Positions 1 through 11,849 of a DNA stretch of 64,000 nucleotides are shown here, in pieces. Position numbers and translations under genes: made by a program. Within the stretch, counting starts at the first letter, position 1. Every line of letters starts with the position of its first letter. Source of the stretch: Sipunculus nudus (Eukaryota; Annelida; Sipuncula; Golfingiida; Sipunculidae). The stretch is from the NCBI GenBank assembly GCA_026874595.1, contig CM049309.1:53790079-53854078 (forward strand), written 5' to 3'. Under the pieces are notes generated by a model. The model saw only the letters and a program-made list of their open reading frames with translations, was not told the DNA's origin and ran no database searches.

Positions 1-871
1 TAAATGATAAATGAAATTACCTGACTGATGGATTAATAGAGTAAAATATAGTGGTTTATTTTTTATTTATTTAGGAGGGGTTGAAAATTGTGATATATTT
101 GAGCAAATATGAATGCAATGACAGCAGTAATAAGCAGTAGTAGAATGATGATAAGGCTATTTGTTGAAGGATCTAAAGTGTATGGTAGTCTGCAAGCTTT
201 CAATTTGACAGATATGACGTTATGATTAACTATGCTGATGAAGTGATTTATGAATTTGTGACTGTATGACACAATATCTCTTTAGTCTTGACAAGTACAT
301 TATTGTGATGCCTACTATGTCTACATATTACACAATATTGACATAATTTCTGGCATGCACATAGGTACCAATGGACGAATAGTTATACAAAATATTAAAG
401 TATGAATATATCTGATTCATCTTGTTCTTGCTTACTGAGGCTGACTTAGGGATGGGGTTCGGAGAAGGGAAAAGTGAGGGCAGCACGAAGGTTGATGTAG
501 AAATATTCTATTGTAATGTTTTTCATTTATATAAGAATATGAAAAGCCAAGAGGAAAGGGGCCCTCCTACTTGGTTAAAGTAAAGTTCTAAATATATGAT
601 TGCAAACTAATACTCTGACAAGACTGTCATGAAGAAAAACAGTAAAAGTTTTGAGATACTGTGATGCATATGAAAATTTACAGATGGACAGGCAAGTGGA
701 CAGAATGGACTAATACCTTTATTTCACTTTCAAGGTAATAATGCATTTAAGTTTATATATAATCCTGTTTTTTTAAGCATATCCACTTTTTCCATTAAGA
801 AGTTTTTATCTGAATCATTTTTTTATTTACAGGTTTTATAAATTTTTAATAAAAAAACTGTTAAAAAAGTT
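1..871. other. AT-rich noncoding stretch
   Basis: I see no supported gene, RNA or repeat family here. The short open frames start at chance ATGs and lack splice signals or family resemblance. Confidence 0.6.
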
Positions 872-988
872 AAAATATTAGAATTGTTGCAAAAGTTGCA
901 ATCATTATATATACAGAGTAAAAAACTGAAACTATAAATTAAAATATTAGAATTGTTGCAAAAGTTGCAATCATCATATATCCAGAGT
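872..988 (+). repeat. two-copy tandem duplication, 69-base unit
   Basis: The string AAAATATTAGAATTGTTGCA starts at 872 and again at 941. It continues through AAAGTTGCAATCAT and an ATATATxCAGAGT segment in both units. The second unit is incomplete. This is a local tandem duplication with no coding content. Confidence 0.75.
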
Positions 989-1734
989 GTAGCTCATATT
1001 GGGTCATATTATGCATACACATATATTTTATTATTTTTAAATCATAAATGTTTAAACTGAATTTAAAAGAAAATAATGCCACAACATGGCATCTACAAGA
1101 ATATTCCTTAAATCACTATTAAAAAGTTTTGCACATTGGAGTTTTCAGTACATGCTTAATTTTATTCACCAAAATAAAATAAAAGATTCAGTAAATTTGA
1201 TTAAATAAAAAATCTTTTCAAATAAAGTATACACACTGTTGGTTGAATGAGGGACAAACAATATCATTGTGCTAATTACTATCCCAGTTTTAATTTATTA
1301 CTGGAATTAATAGTCAAATTTCACACCTGGTGAAGTTTTTACTCTTCTGAAGTAAGGAATTACTTATCTCATGAACATCCACACTTTCATAGCAATACAC
1401 CACTTTGTGGACACAACAATTAAATGTACACTTTAATCATTGTAACCCTGGTGGTACAATACAAAATCTAAAATGTAGCATAGCCTAGAATAAGAATGAA
1501 TCAAATACAGAAAATAAAATCATTCATCTAGTTTATGCACCATATGGGGGGGGGGGGAGTGCAGGGCAGAGGGGAAGCCTGCTGGTAGTGGCCAAGCTGA
1601 CCCAAGGCAAGCTGCCTGGGGTGGGTTACATAATGCAAGTGAAGGCTGTACTACTAGGTGGGCTAGATGTAAACAACACATGACATGGTGTATGAAAACA
1701 TGAATAAAAGCTATTCTTTCCAATCAATTTCTTT
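989..1734. other. noncoding stretch with a 12-G run
   Basis: AT-rich DNA apart from a more GC-rich patch at 1541-1660, which contains a run of 12 G at 1546-1557. No gene or recognisable element is seen. Confidence 0.55.
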
Positions 1735-2495
1735 GAAATTTCAGATTTTAAAAGATTAAATCCTCATGTATATATGCTGTGAAAATAAAATCAACAGTGC
1801 CAAAGTTGGACAAAATTTAAGGTATTGATTTTTTATTTATGCTAATAACTTGAAAAGAATTGCAAAATTCAGATCTAATTTTGGGTAAACAATTGAATCT
1901 TGATTAAATAAAGTTATATTCATGAAAAAAAGTCTCTAGGTTCAGCAATTCTCATGTTAGGTGAGTATATATATTTCCTGATTTTTTAAAAAATTGCATT
2001 ATGTTTTGGCCCATAACTTCAAAATAATACCCAATACTGACCTAATTTTTGGTATGTTCATAGAAAATGTATGAAAGAATGTGAATACTAAATACGATCA
2101 AAAACAGATCAGTGGTTTTGATATTAGGCAGCCTTGAAGTGTAACAATGGCTTTTCTTATGGAAAACGGAGTTTTTTTCCCCTTAATATCTCGAAGGAAC
2201 GAAGTCCTTTTTTCGGTATGGTAGGAGATTTTGGGGACATCTAAAATTATGCCAACAGCCTTGGGAGCATAGAGATGTGCACTGAATGACCTACAGTCAG
2301 CAAAGTGGACTGCTTGACAATGTAAGGGAATACAATAAGAGCCTCCAAAAAAATTCAATAACTAGCCTAATTTTACAGCTTTTAATATTCAAATTTCAGA
2401 TTTTAACAGATTAAATCCTTATGTATATATGCTGAGAAAATTAAATCCACAGTACTTACAGGAAAAAAATGTGCCGTGGCCAAAGTTGACCACAG
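1735..2495 (+). repeat. dispersed direct repeat pair (1735-1815 and 2391-2495)
   Basis: Both segments read TTCAGATTTTAAxAGATTAA, then ATCCTxATGTATATATGCTG, a stretch ending in CCACAGT or CAACAGT, and then CAAAGTTG. The second copy has about 25 extra bases in the middle. The 575 bases between them are AT-rich and hold nothing I can name. Confidence 0.6.
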
Positions 2496-2613
2496 ACGGA
2501 GATTTTCTGTCGCACCCATTTTCAGAATTAGAATACCTTTGAACGTTGTCAATTTCAGAGGGATGATTGTAGCCCTGCCTTTGTTGCGGATCCACAACTG
2601 TGATACGATCACA

Positions 2614-2954
2614 GGTTCCCAATCTAAATCCCGTTGCAAAGGACTGTGGGTCACTTAATGTAATCATGGCGGCTTGTTCTCTATGTAAACACATCAGCTC
2701 TTGGCAAAATTATGGATAAGTAGGGCTATTGAGCAATATTTTGGTGCCAATACTTTGCAGATGTTTTATAAAACATCCAAAGACAACAAAAGGTAATTAT
2801 TTTATGTTGACACCGCTTGAAATGTCAATTATACGATTCCAAAGGGGTCTCTTATTTGGAACCTTACAAGGCCTTTTACTAAGGGTCGTTCCCAAGACGT
2901 TGTTGACGAAGAGGAGCAGAGCGGATCGGAATCACACGTCTTGGGCCGAGACAA
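2614..2954 (+). repeat. 341-base duplicated segment, copy A
   Basis: Runs from GGTTCCCAATCTAAATCCCG to GGGCCGAGACAA and matches 4214-4555 almost base for base (scattered substitutions, about one indel). It contains ATCATGGCGGC, similar to a YY1 site, followed by a short frame ending at a possible GT donor. Most differences between the copies in that frame change the amino acid, so I do not call it an exon. The 33 bases just upstream (2581-2613) match 3827-3863, which extends the homology. Confidence 0.8.
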
Positions 2955-2955
2955 G

Positions 2956-3826
2956 CCCTGCCTGGGCTTTAGTCTGCTGAAGTTTACTGCTAAAATGCTT
3001 CAGATGAGAGGTGATTCCATGTACCGATAGACGCGACGTAACTCAGACTATAGTTCTTATCACTAAAGCCCTGTAAAGTGCGTATGGCGAATCCCTGATA
3101 ATTGCATATTAAGGCGTCACAAGGCTCCTGACGATTCCCTCGTATTTGCATATCAAGCCGCCTGGCCTCCTGTGAATGGCATCGTTGCAATGAGGAGGCT
3201 AACAGCGTCCCATAGACAATAGACAGCTCAACCCGCTTGGTAACATTCGCACTGAAATCATGCATGTTTTTAGAAAGTCCATACATGGACCATCGTGTCC
3301 TATGATATATCTCTGCTGTTCGAATATACGGTCCATGGGCAAATTTAAGTGTATTGTAGACAATGTCGCATCGATTTTATACTATGTATTTGTTAGTGTT
3401 CAAGTTACACATGAAAGTTTTGCAACTGTTGAGTTGCCAACACGCTGAACGTCGTGATCGTTTCAGTCAGCCGGTACATGAATAACAGTTTGACTGCGTT
3501 CGTCGCGTGTGGCCTCAATATCTCACGCTGATTGGCTGAGCTGGAGACACATTATAAAACCGGCCTGCTGCGATAAGCAATCGTCTGATAAACGGTGACA
3601 CACTGACTCACTGAGGGCTATATAAAGTGTTAAAATCTTGCCGTACTCAAATAGCCGAGGACCTAAACATATTAAGACTGATAAAATGGGAATATAAATA
3701 GCAAGCTGGAAGTCCACAATAGGCGGTTACTGAATTAACCATGTTGGTTTTGAAAAAAAAAGATTCTTGGAAAGATCACTATAATTGCTCTTACGTCACT
3801 GGGAAAGGCCTTAGTTCAGCGAGGCA
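2956..3826. other. noncoding stretch between duplicated segments
   Basis: Moderate GC. It holds an octamer-like ATTTGCAT near 3150 and an imperfect one near 3105. The short open frames on both strands have no recognisable domain or splice context. Confidence 0.5.
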
Positions 3827-3843
3827 TTGTTGCGGATCCACGT

Positions 3844-3868
3844 ACAACTGTGATACGATCACAGTTGT
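3844..3868. repeat. perfect 11-base inverted repeat, 3-base loop
   Basis: ACAACTGTGAT (3844-3854), loop ACG, then ATCACAGTTGT (3858-3868). The same head occurs at 2593-2613, but there the right arm breaks off at ATCACAG and runs straight into copy A. Here about 345 unrelated bases (3869-4213) intervene before copy B resumes. Confidence 0.8.
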
Positions 3869-4213
3869 GGGAATGCATGGCCTGTACAGTTAGGCCTTGT
3901 AGTTGTAATGGTGAAATGGTAGACACTGTACTGGTAGAAGGCACCAAAAAAAATCTTGAAAGTACTAAATATACACACCAACATGCATCCGTTAGTGTCT
4001 TTGGTATAAATGGGTCTTTCTGGCAACTCGACCACTTTCTTACCTTAATATATTAATGAAATATTATCCCTAACGATCCTTATAAGCCCGCCGTGATTTA
4101 AACATAACAATATACAGGAATTTGTATTGAGCGGACGTTGATCGACTGGTACCCGCCACCGACATCTATTATCGCCCGCTTTTTCCAGTTCAAACAGCGA
4201 TAAGATCAGAGCG

Positions 4214-4555
4214 GGTTCCCAGTCTAAATCCCGTTGCAAAGGACTGTGGGTCATTTAATGTAATCATGGCGGCATGTTCTCTATGTAAACACATCAGCTC
4301 TTGGCAAAATTATGGATAAGTAGGGCTATTGAGCATTATTTTGGTGCCAATAATTTACAGATGTTTAATAAAACATCCAAAGACAACAAAAAGGTAATTA
4401 TTTTATGTCGACACCGCTTGAAATATCAATTATACGATTCCAAAGAGGTCTCCTATTTGGAACCTTACGAGGCGTTTTCCTAAGAGTCGTTCCCAAGACG
4501 TTGTTGACGGAGAGGAGCAGAGCGGATCGGAATCACACGTCTTGGGCCGAGACAA
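4214..4555 (+). repeat. 341-base duplicated segment, copy B
   Basis: Direct-orientation duplicate of 2614-2954. It starts at GGTTCCCAGTCTAAATCCCG and ends at GGGCCGAGACAAA. Its upstream head lies apart at 3827-3863, so copy B seems to be split by an insertion of about 350 bases, or copy A has lost that piece. Confidence 0.8.
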
Positions 4556-4656
4556 AGATCAATTGCAGATCCATCCAAAATCAAATATGACCGCCAGAGA
4601 ACAATCGGTAATTTTATATTGCACAAATTATTTCAAACATATCTTCTTTAACAAGG

Positions 4657-4802
4657 GCGGAAGCAGGATTGAGGAAAAGGGGGGGGGGGGGGGTCCAACA
4701 GAAGAAAGGTCCCCAGGTCCGGAAAAGGGATCCAGGCCTCCTGGACCCCCCCCCCCCCCAGGCCTGGATCCCACCCGCCCCCGCCCTTGGATCCGCTTCC
4801 GT
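4657..4802. repeat. GC-rich foldback with C-run loop
   Basis: Perfect 13-base arms GGGATCCAGGCCT (4727-4739) and AGGCCTGGATCCC (4760-4772) enclose a 20-base loop that is mostly C. Weaker outer arms carry CGGAAGC (from about 4659) and GCTTCCG (about 4795). A 14-base G run lies at about 4680-4693, so the G and C runs could also pair. The GGATCCGC-type ends suggest a small dispersed repeat. Confidence 0.65.
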
Positions 4803-5551
4803 TTAAAATTATTTGAACCAGTAGGATTTTTGTTCCCCTCATGCACATTGATAAAAACCTGTTTCTATTTGTCATATTTTAAAAATTTAAACTATAAACT
4901 AAACTTTTTACCCATATGTAAACTAGTCCAGCAATCCTAGAAATTCGGGGCCCTCGGAGGATCATTGTCTAACCACATCCAGTTATATTACTATGTTGAA
5001 ATAAGGAATTCAGAAGGTATTAAATATTTATAAACTCAAACCATGGCTGATTTTTTGGTGAATAACCTTGGTACGAGTGATAAAGTTGAATTATTTACTC
5101 ATCGGCATGGTTTTTCAGGCTGTGACTAGAACAAAAAAAATAGTTGTTTAACTACACAAATCGAGAATTACTACACTTTTTCCAATTACAAATGAAAAAA
5201 TAGGAGTCAACTGCATAAAGCAATAGACCCTGCTGGTAAATCATTCAGCAGAAACTTGACATGAAGGAAGGTCCTTATGGGATCCAACAGGAGACCTGAA
5301 ATAAAGTGTATGTGACCAATATTCTGCAAATTTCGGGTCGCAAACCGGTTTATAACCTCTCTGGGGTTAAGATTCCTGACTGTTGATGAAAAAATACATG
5401 CCAAAGGTTAGATTTCCTTTGTCTGGACCTGTTATCTGTCGACTCAAAATTCCGGGAGGTAAAAAACCTACAATTTCTGCACCTTGAGAGTCAGATCCTT
5501 CTTCATGTTCAATGTTTTTGAGCAAAAATTTTGATATCTTCTTATTATTTT
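4803..5551. other. noncoding stretch
   Basis: No gene, RNA or repeat family recognised. Confidence 0.5.
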
Positions 5552-7892
5552 TAGCTTAGCTGACTGTAAGTAATCTGAGCTATAGCGATCACCCTTTGTC
5601 CGTCGTCCGTCTGGCCGTCTGTCCGTCCGTCCGTTAACCTAGCAAAATCGTAACGCGTAACCGCTGGACCTAGAAACTTATAACTTAACATTCTGAGAGG
5701 TCCATGAAAAATCTCCTTGGAAACTAGAAATGAGGTCTCTGTTACCCATATCCTGAGCTATGGGGCCCCAAGTTACCCCCCAGAATAGTCAAAAATATCA
5801 TACAAAAACTTCAATATCTCATTAACTACATCACCGATGGTCATGATTTTTGGCATACGTATTGATCATGAGATGTTCCATCAGTTCCTGTAGACTGGTG
5901 GCGCCACCTGTATTTTTCAATTTTTTACGATTTTTTCTCTATTTTTGAGACCTTTAAAAATGTGAACATCTGTTAACAGGGCACAAATCGTAACGACTGG
6001 ACCTAGAATCTTCATTCTTGACTCACTGAGAGACCTATGAAAAGTCTCCATGGAAACCAGAAATTAGGTCTCTGTTACCCATATCCTTAAAGCTATGGGG
6101 CCCAAAAGTACCCCCCCCCCCCCCCAGAATAGTCAAAAATTTTATACAAAAACTTCAATATCTCATTAACTACATCACTGATGGTCATGATTTTTGCAGA
6201 CTGGTGGCGTCTGTATTTTTCAATTTTTTACGAATTATTTCCTCTATTTTCGAGACCTTTAAAAAATATGAACATCTGTTAACAGGGCACAAATCGTTAA
6301 GACTGGACCGAGAATCTTCATACTTGACACAGTGAGAGACCTATCTAAAGTCTCCATGGACACCAGAAATAAGGTCTCTGTTACCCAAATCCTTTGAGCT
6401 GTGGGGCTCCCAATTACCCCCCCCCCCCCGGAATAATGGAAAATTTGATAAAAAAACTGCAACATCTCAATAACTTCAACACTGATGGTCATGATTTGTG
6501 GCATACGTATTGATCAAGAGGTGTTACCCATATTCTTCGAGTTATGGGGCTCCAAAGTACCCCCCATAATAATGTAAAATTTAATACAAAAGCTGAAGTA
6601 TCTGAACAACTAATGCAGAGATCACCATAATTGTTTTCATGGATATTGATCATTGAGTGTTTCATCAGTTTCTCCAGACTGGTGGCACCATCTGTATTTG
6701 TTCGGGTGTTTTTACGATTTTTTATCAAATTTTGAGACCTTTAAAGATATGAACATCTGTTAACAGGGCACAAATCATAACAACTTTACCAAGAATCTTC
6801 ATTCTTGACACACAGGGAGACCCATGAAAAGTCTCCATGGAAACCTAAAAAATTAGGTCTCTGTTTCCCTTATCCTTTAAGCTGTATGGCTCCAAAATAC
6901 CCCCCCCCCCCCCCCAATAATGAAAAATCTGATACATAAACTGCAACATCTCAATAACTACAACACTGATGTTCATTATTTTTGGCATACATATTGATCA
7001 TGAGGTGTTCCATCAGTTTTTGCAGACTGGTTGCGCCACCTCTATTTTTTCAAATTTTTACGAATTTTTTTCTCTATTTTTTTTTAGACCTTTAAAGATG
7101 TTGTTATCTGTCAACAGGGTACAAATCGTAACAACTTGACCTAGATTCTTCATTCTTGTAATGCAAGGAGGCCCATGAAAAGTGTCTGTGGAAACCTGAA
7201 ATTAGGTCTCTGTTTCTCATATCCTTCAAGCTATAAGACTCCGAAGTATCCCTCAGAAAAATGGAAAATTTCATACAAAAGATGGAGTATCTGAACAACT
7301 AATGCAGAGATCACCATGATTCTTTGCATGGATATTGATTATGGAGTGTTTCATCAGTTTCTGCCGACTGGTGGTGCCACATATTTTATTCAATTTTTCG
7401 AATTTTTGTCTCTATTTTTGAGACCTTTAAGGATGTTGTCATCTGTTAACGTGGCACAAATTGTAACAACTGGACCTAGAATTTTCATTCTTTTCATGCA
7501 AGGAGACCCATGTAAAGTGTCTGTGGAAACCTGAAATTAGGTCTCTGTTACCCATATCCTTCAAGCTAGAGGACTCAGAAGTATCCCTCAGAATAATGGA
7601 AAATTTGATACAAAAGCTGAAGTATTTAAACAACTAATGCAGAGATCACCATGATTCTTTGCATGGATATTGACCATGTGTTTTTATTAGTTTCTGTAGA
7701 CTGGTGGAGCCACCTGTATTTTTACTCATTTTTTCTCTATTTTTGAGATATATAAATACAGACACAATCTTTGTCTGTTGGTTAATCTGTTTGATGCTTC
7801 AGGTGAATGGGTATATACTACAATTCAGATGATATAATTTCCTTTTACGAATCTCTTCCCAGTCAGCTGAGCGTCATGACCCATGGGTCATT
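5552..7892 (+). mobile_element. REP-A copy 1 (monomer-array element)
   Basis: Starts TTAGCTTAGCTGACTGTAAG, then GAGCTATAGCGATCACCCTT and a GTCCGTCCGTCC head. The body is a direct array of monomers, each beginning CTGTTAACAGGGCACAAATC or a variant, at about 5632, 5970, 6276, 6757, 7108 and 7443. Spacings are 338, 306, 481, 351 and 335; the 481 step contains a partial extra monomer. Each monomer carries GACCTAGAATCTTC, GGAAACC..AAATTAGGTCTC, a C run, and CAGACTGGTGGCGCCACCTG. The copy ends CAGTCAGCTGAGCGTCATGA then CCCATGGGTCA. The ends share the inverted motif AGCTGACT/AGTCAGCT. No protein is encoded, so the element is non-autonomous. Copies 2 and 3 lie at 14485 and 36873. Confidence 0.8.
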
Positions 7893-8349
7893 TTTTTAAT
7901 TTTACGTGTATTTAAAATGGGACTAGCAAATGATGAGAACTGTATCAGTGTCTCGGCAGTGAGTTCATGGATTGGTTCTGCTTCATTGTCGTGGTCAGGG
8001 TTATCAGTTGAACTATAGACTTGTGGTGGCATCTACATCTAGAATCTGTTTTCTCGTTTTACTTGTATTTTTACGGTAGTTGCCTCGCTGCTATTCTCAC
8101 CAAATGAGTTCATGTAAAGTTCCTGTGAAACTTTGGTTTCTTAAGGTTGGCTAATGATAGTTTCATCAGTTGAACACGACTTGTGATGTTGCCCCTATTT
8201 ATTATTCGTTTTTTTTTTTTTTATTTTTAGTTTGCCATCTCAGCATTTGTAACAGTTTCTAAGCAGTTTGTATATTTGTTGTCCTTAATCATGGCATACA
8301 TATTTATTATCGCTGGTTGAGTAGTTTACAAAGTTTATTGGTCATTCAA
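7893..8349 (+). repeat. degenerate REP-A-like monomers
   Basis: Beyond the copy 1 end there are weak echoes of the monomer, such as CAGTTGAACTATAGACTTGT near 8006 and CAGTTGAACACGACTTGTGA near 8168, each followed by T-rich sequence. They are too diverged for firm boundaries. Confidence 0.35.
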
Positions 8350-8450
8350 GGTTTAAATTAGCTCAACTGACGTTACGTCATTGGAACTGTACATATATCC
8401 CTTCAATCGTCGTCCAATTAACTGTCTGTCTGCCCTTCCTTTGGCTGCGC
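8350..8450 (+). repeat. REP-A head fragment
   Basis: AATTAGCTCAACTGACGTTA followed by a CGTCGTCC..CTGTCTGTCTG stretch resembles the head of REP-A without its body. Probably a truncated or decayed copy. Confidence 0.4.
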
Positions 8451-9150
8451 GGAAGTTATAGCCGTAAGACATCCATTTATTATGGTGTGCAAAAAAATTT
8501 ATATGGATCATGGACCAATTGCTTTTATTTTTTTTTTTCTTTATTTTCCTTCAAAGTATGGCTCAATGGTATGTCTAGATGGCGTTGACTTATATGAGTG
8601 GGGATTTATATAACAACATTTGAGAAAAATAATGTATGATGCGATGTTTTCTTTGGCTGAAGCGAATCGGTATCTGTTGATAACAAACACCATTACATCC
8701 CTAACCCGAATATCTAGTGACAGTAAAAATATGAAGATTGTTATCCTGTTAATGAACAGTTCCCAGTTTACTTTCTGAACATTGTGTTGTGAGGATGTTG
8801 AAGTTAAGGCTGGGAGAACAAAGCTAGATCTCATATAAGACATATCACAACAATGTACGGACCTTAATCGAAATCCGGCACTTGGCGTCGTCAGAAACGA
8901 GTACAAAATTCAAAGGAGGGTTGATTAGATAAGAAAAGATAGGGTAAGAGACAGATAATTGTTGCTCTGTTGTAAGCATGACAATAATTAGAGTTAATGT
9001 TGGTGATAAAAACTTGATACTTATATAGTATTAAGTAGGATAGGACTATATTTAAGATTTTGGAGGTGATATGTTATAAGAACTGCACATGGTAATTATC
9101 TGAGGATTAAAAGATTTTCTATGGGGACTTTGGTGTGATACATTTATACG
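8451..9150. other. noncoding stretch
   Basis: A 121-codon open frame on the minus strand (8541-8906) has no recognisable domain and no clear splice sites. I treat it as chance. Nothing else is seen. Confidence 0.45.
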
Positions 9151-9157
9151 AGGAATA

Positions 9158-9400
9158 TGAGCGAAACTACAAGTTCCAATAGTGGCGACAGCTAATTTGC
9201 ATATTAAAAATTCATTAAATGGTGGTATGAAACTTCTCTATCGTACTCTTCTATCATAAAAGCATAGGCGTAGACACCTTAATTTCTTTGATAGGACAAG
9301 TACTGAGAGAGATATGGGCAAAATAATAAGTTGTAATAATGGGGACAGCTAATTTGCATATAATTTTATGCGAAATGCTTAAAGGTGTCAGTGCGACATC
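9158..9400 (+). repeat. diverged tandem duplication
   Basis: ATGAGCGAAACTACAAGTTC...GCGACAGCTAATTTGCATAT near 9158-9210 is echoed by ATGGGCAAAATAATAAGTTG...GGGACAGCTAATTTGCATAT near 9312-9362, about 153 bases on. Both copies contain AATTTGCATAT. Confidence 0.55.
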
Positions 9401-10639
9401 CTCTCTTATGTTAATGAGTAGGATCCGAAGGTCATGACATTGCAAAAATATCTTATGCGGACGCCGATGTACTGTTCCCCTATCAAAATGCCGGACTACG
9501 AGTAGGAATTAGGGGTTCTTACGAACTGTCCTATTGTACAAATGATTAAAAGTTTCAACTGAAGAAGCAATTATTCTTTCAACAGTCCTTTTGATTCTTT
9601 TAAGTGATTGTCTTTTGTTTTATGTACAGAAAACCTAAATTAAATGTGTCACAAGCAGAGATCCCAAATATCTGACGAAATTGTTAGACTTACGGTTAAA
9701 AACACACATTTGAAGGAAAATACATATTGTAATATTTAACCCACTGCACTCTGGTATATTAGGTTTCATGCAAGCCATGCATGTTTAAAGGTATGTAAGT
9801 GTAAGCTAATTCTTCAGCCACGTCAAATTAGTGTAAATAAAAAATTGTGTCTTATATTCTTAGTTGTGTTTACCAAGAATAAATCGCTGGAGAAAATCCA
9901 GCTGATGAACAGTTTCCTTATGACAGCAACAAACGAGTTCATGCCATTTTTCAAAGTTGCCTGCTGTCATATTGACAAAAATGGCCGCACGCACGTCTTC
10001 GGGATCACAGCAAGGCGTCCTTGGAATATATCTGGTTGTTAGCAACTGCATCTATTATATAGCAGGCCTGCCTTTTTACCTGTTGTTTTAAAGAGATCAT
10101 TAAAGAGGTTAATATCGAAAAGACCAATCAGACAATGCGGGGGTATTTACTCAGACATCAATAAAACAACACTGCTCTGGCTGTTTTATACCTCAGCCCC
10201 CGGTGATCAGCCTGAAGTCGAAGAAGTGAAAAAAAAACACTACTAGGATTTATATTCTATTTTTTTTAAATAACGATCAATTGTAAGAACAAGGAACAAC
10301 GGTGCAAATCGATTGGTGCATAGCGCGCTAACGTTAGATGCCATGTGTACATACGAAAGGTGAACGTGGGAGAGCTGAGACTGCCATGCTGTCCTACTGC
10401 AAGGCAGACAGTTGGTGTCACACGGTTTCCCATGGCAACACCGTCAATACACAGGCTGTGTGTCCCATCCCGCGCAGACAACAAGGTACCGGAGTAAATT
10501 CATTATATCTTACGGACTTAAAGAAGCAACTGTTGATATGCCGACACAATTGCTAAGTGCACACCGTGCAGGTTACATCATCTGGATATACTTTGCATGT
10601 ATTGCATCTGTTTGCTACTCTGTTAATTATAAATAAGAT
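9401..10639. other. noncoding stretch, moderately GC-rich after 9950
   Basis: No gene recognised. Complexity rises from about 9950, and the sequence reads like single-copy DNA. Confidence 0.4.
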
Positions 10640-10767
10640 GACAGCGGACCTGTGTAATCCTTTACCAAATGAAAAGCACACTGTAGTTTGGACATAACAT
10701 ACTGGCGGTTACACATGTGGCACAGCGCTCCAGCTTCTTAAAACCACGGGGGATTTCCAAAACAAGG
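10640..10767 (+). other. possible 5' untranslated exon ending at a splice donor
   Basis: A moderately GC-rich block ends AAAACAAG followed by GTAAGC, close to the metazoan donor consensus. No long frame reaches the donor, so if real it would be a noncoding first exon of a plus-strand gene. The next exon cannot be identified, and one donor match is weak evidence. Confidence 0.2.
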
Positions 10768-11849
10768 TAAGCTTACTGATATGTGGATCATAAATGAATG
10801 GTAATATGCATGTTTATTGGTTTCAGCCTCGTTATTTAAGCTGTGTTGTCTATATAGTAACGGTTAAATATTCATTAAACAGGACAATTTCTACGATTAT
10901 GACATTTATAAGAGGTTGCCTAAAAGTTCAAGGATAATATGATTAAACTTACATAGAACAATAATTAAATCAAAGAAGTTGGAACAAAATTGGCATGTGA
11001 AGATATAGTGATACCCTGAGTTTTATATATTTCATGTAGACGATGCATTTTTAATGCAGTCATAACAAGCCTTGATGAAGTTTCTTGTTCGTTCGTCGCC
11101 GGTTCCATGTTCGTGCACTATTGATTAAGCGGGCGGAGCAAGACAATGCCGGAAACAAGTTAGGCAAGCCTGAGCTCGCACAAAGACTCACTCCGCATTG
11201 TCACACACAACAATACAGCACGGGGACAGAACGAGGGAGAGCTCATCATGCGGAAAGCATCGGATTGAATCATCGGTTCTCACTGTTGCAAATAATTCCA
11301 TCTTGAGTTACTGAAAACATAATTTATTAAACTAGATACGCAAAACATAACAATAAGCATTGCAATTCTATTAATTACCAACCCGCATTTAAAACTAATA
11401 GGTGCAAGTTACGGTGTACTTGGAGAAGTTGCTTTTTGCGCCACGAGATCACTTTACAATTCAACCATGGGCACCTGTTTTTTTTTTACTCATTTGGGAC
11501 AACTCGGACGATCTTAATCGATCAGACATCGGATACATGTGGGAAATCAAAACGGGCATATTTTTTTTTCCAGATTTGTATTCTCTTTCTGGAATCAGTG
11601 CTCATTAAATACATTTGATCTGCTGTTTAACAGCACACAAGTGTGCAGTTGACCCGGCCTTGACATATAGAATTGCCAGAATACTTTCCATGGACTACTC
11701 TTCACTACACTACACAAATTAGATCTGATATAAACCTGATAATCAAGCTTGCTGAAAAAAAGTCCTATAAAGTAGGTTAAAGAATAACAAGACGACTGCC
11801 TTGACTCGTCATCAGCCGGCTAAATACCCGTTGACATTCCTTATACAAG
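10768..11849. other. noncoding stretch
   Basis: Includes a GC-richer patch at 11080-11300 with a 73-codon open frame lacking any recognised motif. No repeat boundaries are seen. Confidence 0.4.

Noticed and set aside
2701-2955. Short frame RAIEQYFGAN...KTSKDNK ending at a GT in copy A, with a counterpart in copy B, as a duplicated exon
   Set aside because: Three of the four substitutions between copies in this frame change the amino acid, and copy B has an extra A before the donor, so there is no sign of coding constraint.
5552-7892. CRISPR-like array of regular repeats
   Set aside because: Repeat units are about 340 bases, diverged, with no short identical repeats separated by unique spacers, and the genome is eukaryotic.
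7877-7892. REP-A as a Helitron, from its terminal palindrome
   Set aside because: No CTRR 3' end and no TC start are visible, and the ends share inverted AGCTGACT motifs, which Helitrons lack.
8541-8906. 121-codon minus-strand frame
   Set aside because: No domain, no splice signals, AT-rich codon use; length is within chance for 64 kb of AT-rich DNA.
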